Source of the DNA: Candidatus Sumerlaeota bacterium
GTDB taxonomy: Bacteria; Sumerlaeota; Sumerlaeia; UBA8349
Assembly (NCBI GenBank): GCA_003501375.1
Contig: DNPO01000037.1
Location: 1 to 5,792 of the forward strand
Direction of reading: 5' to 3'
DNA: 5,792 bases
Below the pieces are notes generated by a model, which saw nothing but the letters and a program-made list of their open reading frames with translations, was not told the origin of the DNA and ran no database searches. Positions 1 through 5,517 of this stretch are shown here, piece after piece. The position numbers and the translations under genes are program-made. Position 1 is the stretch's first letter. The number at the start of each line of letters is the position of its first letter.

Positions 1-26
1 CTGGGCAAGTTCTTTTCGGAAAATTT

Positions 27-245
27 GTGCATGACATTTCCTGCAACCATTGCGGACATTCGTGGGTTGAATCTACAGGTGTTCCAGAAAAAGGAACGCA
101 GAATATTCCCGTCGTAAAAATTCAAGTATTGCGATGCCCACATTGCAGCGGCACGAGGGTCAAAGTACAGAAAACCATGCCCAATGGTTTGCGATACTAT
201 CTGTGCGAAGAATGCGGACGAACTTTTAAAGCCATTCGCAACTAA
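27..245 (+). CDS. Small zinc-ribbon protein with three CxxC pairs
   Basis: A 72-aa protein with three CxxC pairs at C6/C9, C37/C40 and C60/C63. The second and third pairs are 20 residues apart, and the last sits in YYLCEECGRTFK, the classic end of a zinc ribbon. The C-terminal half recalls phage Ogr/Delta and Com-type zinc-finger regulators (CPxC ... C..C..TF), but the match is only to the pattern, so regulation of transcription or translation is an inference. GTG 27 is chosen because a weak GGA (18-20) lies six bases upstream. The frame is open to the left edge, so the true start could lie outside the window. In another frame a stop at 32-34 would allow an upstream gene, possibly terminase, to end with an 8-base overlap. 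The position before gpW and portal is where lambda-like phages carry terminase and small accessory genes. The stop codon lies two bases before a strong hairpin. Confidence 0.75.
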   Translation: MHDISCNHCGHSWVESTGVPEKGTQNIPVVKIQVLRCPHCSGTRVKVQKTMPNGLRYYLCEECGRTFKAIRN

Positions 246-246
246 A

Positions 247-281
247 TTCCAGAATCTGGAAAAACTTTCCAGATTCTGGAA
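247..281. repeat. Paired 15-bp palindromes forming a 16-bp hairpin
   Basis: Two 15-bp elements, TTCCAGAATCTGGAA (247-261) and TTCCAGATTCTGGAA (267-281), are each perfect 7+1+7 palindromes and are reverse complements of each other. Their centres (254 and 274) are 20 bp apart, about two helical turns. Adding the A262-T266 pair gives a 16-bp perfect stem with a 3-base loop. The RNA could instead form two small 6-bp hairpins. The 3' side is T-rich (286-298) but the T run is interrupted, so this is only a possible intrinsic terminator. An RNase III processing site, or a two-dimer operator for a regulator, are equally open. It lies between the zinc-ribbon gene and the gpW-like gene. Confidence 0.85.
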
Positions 282-322
282 ACGATTTGTTGTTTTCTGT
301 GCCAGTGTGCTTTCATCAGCGC

Positions 323-598
323 ATGGCCACTCTCTCCGATACCACCTCCCTCATTTCCGAAAAAGTTTCTCTCGCCGTCCAGGCACAGGAAGTCCGCGAT
401 TACGCAACCGCGCTGACTTATTTGCGTTCTGCGCGAATGCTTACCATTGGCCGACCTTCCACGATACAAAAAGGATCGGCCATTGTGGAGTATTCAACGG
501 CTGATATTGACAGCATGATTACAGATATAAAACAGGCTGCTGGGGCGTCTGTTGGCATCCAATCCCAGTCCATGATTTTTCCAGGACGGAGAGGATAG
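323..598 (+). CDS. gpW-like head-to-tail joining protein
   Basis: A 91-aa protein. Residues 33-70 (ending at DIDSMITDIKQ) match the layout of lambda gpW: a helix, a short beta hairpin with a glycine turn around QKGSAIVEYS, then a second helix. In lambda, gpW joins the portal vertex after DNA packaging and provides the platform for the next connector protein. It is somewhat longer than lambda gpW (68 aa), with about 25 extra N-terminal residues and a short basic C-terminal tail. The gene directly precedes the portal gene, as in lambda, with a 2-base gap. The start is uncertain: ATG 323 has no clear Shine-Dalgarno sequence. In-frame TTG 287/290 and GTG 299/305 exist, and a GGAA at 278-281, inside the hairpin arm, is well spaced for TTG 287. 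I prefer ATG 323 because the upstream residues look non-native. Confidence 0.72.
   Translation: MATLSDTTSLISEKVSLAVQAQEVRDYATALTYLRSARMLTIGRPSTIQKGSAIVEYSTADIDSMITDIKQAAGASVGIQSQSMIFPGRRG
588..595 (+). promoter_or_regulatory. Ribosome binding site of the portal gene
   Basis: GGAGAGGA lies 5 bases before ATG 601 and overlaps the last codons of the gpW-like gene, whose stop is at 596-598. This is a strong Shine-Dalgarno match. It fixes the portal start and implies translational coupling with the gpW-like gene. Confidence 0.8.
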
Positions 599-600
599 CC

Positions 601-2088
601 ATGTCGAAACGACATAATAGATCAACGGGATCATCCAACAAGATATCCCTTCGCCGTTGGGAATCTGGCCAGCACAATAAGCACGACGATGAACACTGGA
701 GAGGTGCGCATGATACAAATATCAACGCGGATATTTCCGGGTATCAAACCACGCTGCGCATTCGGTCAACGCATGAAATAGCGAATAATCCTATTTTGGA
801 AGGTATCGTTCGTACCCACCAGATTGACGTGGTTGGAGCAAATGGCCCAACATTACAGGTGCAGAGCGAAAATACCACATACAACGAAGCGCGGGAACGA
901 GTCTGGCGTAACTGGTGGAAAACACCAGATGCGCAGGAACGCCGTAGTGGCGTTGATATTCTGCGCCAGTGGATTTATATGCTGTGGGCTTGTGGAGAGT
1001 CTCTGGAGCAACTTGTAACCGTCAAGGACGCTAAAGGGCCTGTAAAATTGCGCCTCCTGGCCATTCACCCGCGCCGACTTATTACCCCCATGTCACACGC
1101 GGGTGAGCAGAATATCGCGCTTGGGATTCTACTGGATGAGTTAGGACGTGCAAAATCCTATTTCATAGCAAACGAAAATCGCTTTGGAGATTTTGACTGG
1201 ATTTCTCCAACCGATGCTAAAGAAATTCCGGCATCTGACATACTGCATTTTTTCCAATCGGACGAACCTGATCAGATACGCGGTGTCCCACTTGCAGCAA
1301 GCGTGTTACAGACGATTGCGGACTTGCGAGATTTTGACCGGGAGGTTTTGGACGCAACACGATCAGCGGCTAACTCCGGGATTCTGTTGGAATGCGTTGA
1401 TCCATCCGCAGAGGCGGTTGAACTCGCCGGTGGTTCTTCGATGCCTATACGTCGTCGGCAAATTTCCGCACTTCCACCGGGTTACCGCATGGTTCAAATT
1501 CAGGCGAATCAGCCAAGTGCGCAGTATGTCGATTTCCGCCACGAACGTATGGCGGAAATGGGACGTCCCGTTGGGATGCCGCTGATGATGGTTCGCGCAG
1601 ACAGCGGAGATCATAACTACTCCAGTGCTCGTTTTGACGGTCAGATTTACGCGCGAGGGCTTACCGTTTTTCAATCACGAATAGGAAATCATCTGACCCG
1701 CTTGGAATCTCTGGTTACGCGCGAAGCCGAATTAGCAGGAATGCTTCCGCCCGCGCCCAAAGACATCAGCGTGAACTGGCGCTTTGAACCAATTCCCCAC
1801 GCTGATCCATCGAAAGAATCCAAAGCCATGCAGATGCGCATGCAAAACTTGGAACTCTCTTGGAGCGAACTAATCGCAATGAACGGCAAAGACCCAGAAA
1901 CGGTTTTGGCGTCGTTCAAACGCGACAAAGAAAAATTTGATGAGTTGGGACTTCCGTATCCTTGGATTATTCAGACAGCGCAGAGCGCACAGAATGACAA
2001 TGAGGACGAAGAAGAGGACAAGAAACCAGTAGAAGAGGAGAAAAAAGGCAATGTGGGGAAGAAAAACGCCGCTGATGCAAAGAAATAA
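601..2088 (+). CDS. Phage portal protein, lambda family
   Basis: A 495-aa protein, close in size to lambda gpB (533 aa). The portal is the dodecameric ring at one capsid vertex through which terminase pumps DNA and to which the tail connector attaches. Family features in order are: an N-terminal region around residues 17-80 with W20/W33, LRIRSTHEIANNP and a VVG motif; a tryptophan-rich WRNWW stretch (102-106); IHPRRL (155-160), typical of the core beta domain; DEPDQIRGVP (221-230), the hallmark of this portal family, followed by a long helix; and a C-terminal segment (about 415-460) with the usual GKDPE ... LGLPYP pattern. The last 30 residues form a highly charged acidic and lysine-rich tail (from DNEDEEEDKK), probably disordered. 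The gene end overlaps the protease-capsid gene by 38 bases. I see no truncation. Confidence 0.93.
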   Translation: MSKRHNRSTGSSNKISLRRWESGQHNKHDDEHWRGAHDTNINADISGYQTTLRIRSTHEIANNPILEGIVRTHQIDVVGANGPTLQVQSENTTYNEARERVWRNWWKTPDAQERRSGVDILRQWIYMLWACGESLEQLVTVKDAKGPVKLRLLAIHPRRLITPMSHAGEQNIALGILLDELGRAKSYFIANENRFGDFDWISPTDAKEIPASDILHFFQSDEPDQIRGVPLAASVLQTIADLRDFDREVLDATRSAANSGILLECVDPSAEAVELAGGSSMPIRRRQISALPPGYRMVQIQANQPSAQYVDFRHERMAEMGRPVGMPLMMVRADSGDHNYSSARFDGQIYARGLTVFQSRIGNHLTRLESLVTREAELAGMLPPAPKDISVNWRFEPIPHADPSKESKAMQMRMQNLELSWSELIAMNGKDPETVLASFKRDKEKFDELGLPYPWIIQTAQSAQNDNEDEEEDKKPVEEEKKGNVGKKNAADAKK

Positions 2089-4339
2089 CCCGGTTTTTGA
2101 TCTGACCACCCGGTCTTTTGTTGTTCGCGCGGAAAGCGCTGACGATGCGACGCGGAGCGTGCTCGCGGTGATTTCAACCGATGCCCCCACGCTGGTTTTC
2201 GACTGGTCGCGTGGAGAAATCATTGAGGAATCATTACTCCCAAGCGGAATGGTTGCACCTGACCAAGTTCCCTTGTTGGATTGCCATAATCGGTACTCGA
2301 TCAATGACCAGTTTGGATGTGTTCGTGGTTTTGATACGTCTGATTTCGACGTGAAAGCGCGAATGTTTTTCGATAAAGACCCCGAATCTGACAAAGCGTG
2401 GGGAAAAGTTTCTGGCGGTTCGTTGCGTGACGTGTCGGTTGGGTATCGAACGCTGGATTTTGTGGATATTCCGGCAGGACAAAGCCGGACAATTGCCGGA
2501 AAGGCATACACTGCGGGTAAAAACGGATTGCGCGTTACAACGCAGTGGCAACTCAAGGAAGTTTCACTGACGCCCATTGGGGCCGATCAGTACGCAAAAA
2601 TCAGGGCCGAGCGAGGGGAACACCCCAGCCGGGCAAACTCACATGGAGGAAGTATTATGAAAAACTGGTTGCTGAGAATGTTGATGAAGTTGGGACTCCG
2701 CGCCGATGCCTCCGACGAACAGGCGCGTGCTTTTTTTGCGGGTCTGTCCGACGAACATCGTGCGGCTGTGTCGCAGTCTGTTGGTTTGGCTGCGAACGCT
2801 GACGCTGAATCGGTCATTGGCGCGTTGAACGCCATGCCGGACGAACGCCGCGAGGCGGTGATTGCGGAATTTGGGAATACTCGCGCTGTTCCCAATATTC
2901 CGTCCATTCCGCCAGTACCTGCAAAAACGGAAAACGCTGATAGTATTCGTGCCGAAGCATTCCGTATCGAACGCGAACGTATCACGTCTATCCGTGCCGC
3001 CGCTGGAAGCGACATTGACGCTGAAACAATCGAACGTGCCATTGCGGACGGCATTACCGTCGAGCAAGCAAAGGCACGATTCCTCGACAAGTTGCGTGAT
3101 TCGCGTGCCCCGGCTTCGCCTGGCTCGCCTGCAATTCACGTCAAGAATCAGGAAGATGCCATGCGAAATGATGTAATCGCTGCGAGTTTCGTTATCCGTT
3201 CCGGCATTGACCCTGTCAAGGCATATTCCGCTTTGACGCCCAAGGCGAGCGAAGGCACTCGGAAGCAACAACTGGAACTCATCGAGCGCGGTGATGCCGT
3301 CCAACTGCGCGAAATGGGTTTGCTCGACCTATGCAAACGGGCAATCCTGAACGATGGTGGGACGATTCCGTCCACCCGTGAAGAAATTATTCAGCAGGCT
3401 CTTTTTGGAAACAAACGTTCCATGAGTGGCGGTTCTCTCAGCAATATTTTTACAACCAGCGTCAACGCCGTGCTTGTCGGTGCGTACTCTGAGGTTGAAG
3501 ATACCACCACGTCTTTTACGTCTGATGGCACAGCGAACGATTTCAAGCAGCAGGAATTTATCTCGATGGGTAAAACCAGTACCCTCGAAAAACTTCCTCG
3601 TGGCGATGAAGCCACGCACGCAAAAATCAGTGACAGCAAAGCGTCCATCCGACTTGCCCGATATGCCAAACAATTTTCGTTGGATGAGCAGGACATCATT
3701 GATGACAATATGAATGCGTTGAGCATCATTCCTGTCGAGATGGGTCAGGCAGCGGCTCGACTGCGACCTAACATGGTGTATTCTCTGCTTCGATCCAACC
3801 CCACAATGCCTGATGGATACGCCCTGTTCTCTGCTGAGCATGGAAATCTTATCGATCTTGCGTTTGGATCGTCCGCGTTGGAAGCGGCCATGTACGCAAT
3901 GACTACCCAAACGATGGACGGGGTGAATATCAACCTTTCCCCTGAAAAAATCATTGCCTCTGCCAAACTGAAAATCAGCATCATGCAACTGTTGAACAGT
4001 ACGCAATTGGTTATCGCTGGCAACACTGACCGCACAATGGGTAATTACAACCCGATGGCATATATGGGTCTTGCTCCTGTTTTTGATCCGCGCCTGGACA
4101 ACGGAGTTCTTGACCCCAATACGGGAATCCAGCATGGCGGGTCTACTACATCGTGGTATTTATCGGCGAAGCCATCCGGTAATCGCGGAATCATGGTCTG
4201 CTACCTGAACGGGAACAAGACTCCATCGGTACGATCCTATGTGTTTGACCGAGGACGCTACGGAATCGGGTTTGACATTAAACACGATATCGGAGCTGCG
4301 GCGATTGATTGGCGACCGTATGTCCGGGGGAACTCGTAG
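2051..4339 (+). CDS. Prohead protease / scaffold / major capsid fusion protein
   Basis: A 762-aa polyprotein with three parts. Residues about 10-190 look like an HK97-type prohead protease (peptidase U35 family): H79 in LLDCHNR, S129 in RDVSVGY and E170 in QLKEVSLTPIGAD are the likely active-site residues. Residues about 203-360 look like scaffold: helical and charged, with a proline-rich break at 280-290 and a Pro/Ser/Ala linker at 352-360. Residues about 371-762 resemble the Mu gpT major head protein, with FSLDEQDIIDDN (542-553), VEMGQAAARLRPN and an H597 segment, presumably HK97 fold. The protease normally digests the scaffold and trims capsid subunits during head maturation. Protease-capsid fusions of this type are a known family. 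ATG 2051 follows AGGAG (2036-2040) at 10 bases. In-frame ATG 2075 (M9) is an alternative. Internal starts at M203 and M371 are described separately. Confidence 0.9.
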   Translation: MWGRKTPLMQRNNPVFDLTTRSFVVRAESADDATRSVLAVISTDAPTLVFDWSRGEIIEESLLPSGMVAPDQVPLLDCHNRYSINDQFGCVRGFDTSDFDVKARMFFDKDPESDKAWGKVSGGSLRDVSVGYRTLDFVDIPAGQSRTIAGKAYTAGKNGLRVTTQWQLKEVSLTPIGADQYAKIRAERGEHPSRANSHGGSIMKNWLLRMLMKLGLRADASDEQARAFFAGLSDEHRAAVSQSVGLAANADAESVIGALNAMPDERREAVIAEFGNTRAVPNIPSIPPVPAKTENADSIRAEAFRIERERITSIRAAAGSDIDAETIERAIADGITVEQAKARFLDKLRDSRAPASPGSPAIHVKNQEDAMRNDVIAASFVIRSGIDPVKAYSALTPKASEGTRKQQLELIERGDAVQLREMGLLDLCKRAILNDGGTIPSTREEIIQQALFGNKRSMSGGSLSNIFTTSVNAVLVGAYSEVEDTTTSFTSDGTANDFKQQEFISMGKTSTLEKLPRGDEATHAKISDSKASIRLARYAKQFSLDEQDIIDDNMNALSIIPVEMGQAAARLRPNMVYSLLRSNPTMPDGYALFSAEHGNLIDLAFGSSALEAAMYAMTTQTMDGVNINLSPEKIIASAKLKISIMQLLNSTQLVIAGNTDRTMGNYNPMAYMGLAPVFDPRLDNGVLDPNTGIQHGGSTTSWYLSAKPSGNRGIMVCYLNGNKTPSVRSYVFDRGRYGIGFDIKHDIGAAAIDWRPYVRGNS
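2645..2659 (+). promoter_or_regulatory. Internal ribosome binding site and ATG at the protease/scaffold boundary
   Basis: GGAGGA (2645-2650) lies 6 bases before an in-frame ATG at 2657-2659 (M203 of the fusion). This is the best Shine-Dalgarno match in the window and falls just after the protease domain. Initiation here would give a 560-aa scaffold-capsid protein beginning MKNWLLRMLM. Lambda provides a precedent: its scaffold Nu3 is translated from an internal start in the protease gene C. Use of this site is inferred. Confidence 0.6.
3150..3163 (+). promoter_or_regulatory. Internal ribosome binding site and ATG at the scaffold/capsid boundary
   Basis: AGGAAG (3150-3155) lies 5 bases before an in-frame ATG at 3161-3163 (M371 of the fusion). 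It follows the proline-rich linker and sits exactly where the gpT-like capsid domain begins. Initiation would give a 392-aa protein beginning MRNDVIAASF. The match is weaker than the site at 2645, and a purine-rich stretch can arise by chance in a coding region. Confidence 0.42.
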
Positions 4340-4341
4340 TC

Positions 4342-4722
4342 ATGGCCAAGAAAACCGATAAAAACGAACAACTCCAGGGAGGGGAAGAACAACCTGTGGT
4401 TGAGGAAGTTGAATCCACCGAATCGGAAGCGTTGTCCGATTCGGTGGAAAATACGGAAGAGAAAGTGGAATCCGAAAATGAAGACTCCACAATGGAACCG
4501 CAAGAAACGTCCGGTCCTTCCGAAGAAGAGGATACAGCAATTAAAAACGTGATTCTGGTTCACACCGCAGCCCTTGGAAACGGAACACGCCAACGCGGAA
4601 CAATCATAGGCTGCATCGGAGAAAACGGGGACTTGGTTCCCGCAGACGGGATTACAGAGATCGAGGTGAAAACGCTTTCTCTCAATCCCCATCTTTACGA
4701 AATTAAAGAGGCCAAGCAATGA
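4342..4722 (+). CDS. Acidic small protein of unknown function, between capsid and decoration genes
   Basis: A 126-aa protein that I do not recognise. After a lysine-rich start (MAKKTDK), residues 9-64 contain 22 Asp/Glu and a single Lys, a low-complexity acidic stretch that is probably disordered. Residues about 68-122 form a compact segment with alternating hydrophobic residues and a conserved-looking core (AALGNGTRQRG), likely a small beta domain. It starts 2 bases after the capsid stop and overlaps the decoration gene by ATGA, so it belongs to the head operon. A structural or capsid-associated role is an inference from position. ATG 4342 is preferred over an in-frame TTG at 4309 because it avoids overlapping the capsid gene and has a G-rich sequence (4326-4331) 10 bases upstream. 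Confidence 0.8.
   Translation: MAKKTDKNEQLQGGEEQPVVEEVESTESEALSDSVENTEEKVESENEDSTMEPQETSGPSEEEDTAIKNVILVHTAALGNGTRQRGTIIGCIGENGDLVPADGITEIEVKTLSLNPHLYEIKEAKQ
4414..4448. repeat. 14-bp perfect inverted repeat inside the acidic gene
   Basis: TCCACCGAATCGGA (4414-4427) and TCCGATTCGGTGGA (4435-4448) are perfect reverse complements separated by a 7-base loop. They cover codons 25-36 of the acidic protein. The mRNA should fold into a stable hairpin about 75 bases after the capsid stop codon. No T run follows (AAATACGG comes next), so it is not a standard intrinsic terminator. It might pause ribosomes or protect the 3' end of capsid mRNA. Confidence 0.85.
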
Positions 4723-5501
4723 CCAGTCAGGCTACTTTTTACAAAAATTCCGATATTCGGAAGATTACCGCAACGTCTGATATGACAAGCGGACAGGTCG
4801 TACAACTCGCAGAGGGACGCGTTGGTATTGTCCAAGGTCTTAATTCCGGCGCACTTGTTACCGGCGAATCTGTAGCACTCGCAACGCAGGGCGTTTTTGA
4901 CATCAACGCAGCCAGCGCAACCACCTTTTCCGCAGGTGATGAGGTGTTCTGGGACTCCAGCGCATCCGCAGCAGTTCCGGCAAGCGTGTCCTTGGATGCT
5001 TCCGCCGATTTCTATCTGGGCGTTGCCACTGCGGCAAAAACCAGCGGTCAAACTACGGTTAAGGTCGATCTGAACGCCGGTTGGAAACGCCTTCGTCCGT
5101 TCGTTTATGAGTTCGATTGCGAAACCGGCGTTGATACCGCAACGCATACGCTGATTCCTGCCGCCATGAATCCGACTGGTTTGAAAATCCTGTCGATTAC
5201 TGGCGAGGTTTCTGAGGTGTTCGCTGGCAGTTCCCAAGATCAGGGTATCGTTACGATCAAAGACACCGCCACCACGCCAAACACGATTTGCACGCTGACG
5301 CCGTCCGATGCCGCTGCTGATGCCGTGGGCGATGTGATTCAAGCCGCTGGCGCAGCGAACGCGATTCTTTCCGCCACAGGTGTTGCCTGCGTGAACGTGG
5401 CCGCTGGTCGTGGTGTTACTGGCGTTGTTTCGCAGGCTACCAGCGGCGGAACTCCCGCTGGCAAGATGAAGGTTTACGTGTTGGCTATTCCGTTGGTGTA
5501 G
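4719..5501 (+). CDS. DUF2190-type capsid decoration (cement) protein with extra C-terminal domain
   Basis: A 260-aa protein. Residues 1-120 fit the DUF2190 / capsid cement family: a short beta-rich domain with SGQVVQLAEGRVGIVQ, GESVALATQGVFDI, AGDEVFWD and a final YLGVATAAKTSGQTTVKVDLN strand. Members bind the outside of the mature head and stabilise it. Such proteins are often only about 110 aa, so residues 125-260 are an additional domain, rich in Ala, Thr and Gly with alternating hydrophobic residues and ending in GGTPAGKMKVYVLAIPLV. It looks like a beta-sandwich and may project from the head surface. The start overlaps the previous stop as ATGA, with AAAGAGG at 4705-4711. The gene ends in tandem in-frame stops, TAG then TAA (5499-5504). 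Confidence 0.82.
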   Translation: MTSQATFYKNSDIRKITATSDMTSGQVVQLAEGRVGIVQGLNSGALVTGESVALATQGVFDINAASATTFSAGDEVFWDSSASAAVPASVSLDASADFYLGVATAAKTSGQTTVKVDLNAGWKRLRPFVYEFDCETGVDTATHTLIPAAMNPTGLKILSITGEVSEVFAGSSQDQGIVTIKDTATTPNTICTLTPSDAAADAVGDVIQAAGAANAILSATGVACVNVAAGRGVTGVVSQATSGGTPAGKMKVYVLAIPLV

Positions 5502-5502
5502 T

Positions 5503-5508
5503 AAGGAG
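5503..5508 (+). promoter_or_regulatory. Ribosome binding site for the GTG-started connector gene
   Basis: AAGGAG lies 9 bases before GTG 5518 and overlaps the second of the tandem stop codons of the decoration gene. It supports the GTG start; the first in-frame ATG is 12 codons later with no comparable upstream motif. Confidence 0.7.
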
Positions 5509-5517
5509 TTTCTTGCC

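Noticed and set aside
1..34. A possible end of an upstream gene (terminase?) in frame 2, with a stop at 32-34.
   Set aside because: Only about ten residues are visible (ending FRKICA), too few to support a gene. Another frame is open to 117 and would overlap the zinc-ribbon gene too much.
282..322. A possible late promoter between the hairpin and the gpW-like gene.
   Set aside because: No convincing -35/-10 pair is visible, and the interval is short and T-rich without a clear TATAAT-like element.
184..504. A plus-strand 106-codon frame spanning the zinc-ribbon end, the hairpin and the gpW-like start.
   Set aside because: It crosses two better-supported genes in another frame, and its composition (His, Arg, Phe, Ser) looks non-coding.
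2040..2050. An A6-G run at the portal end that resembles a ribosomal slippery sequence for a portal-protease frameshift fusion.
   Set aside because: The run is not in the phase needed for a -1 slip of the A-AAA-AAG type, and a -1 shift would not enter the protease frame. A normal start with an upstream AGGAG explains the arrangement.
1870..2577. A long open frame on the minus strand (235 codons), and similar long minus-strand frames at 2639-3304, 3329-4135 and 4695-5573.
   Set aside because: They lie antisense to well-supported structural genes, are rich in Arg, Ser, Cys and His as expected of reverse-strand shadows, and show no recognisable domain.
3599..3616. A 6-bp inverted repeat (CGTGGC / GCCACG) in the capsid region.
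   Set aside because: It is short and expected by chance in a coding region of this length. No T run follows.
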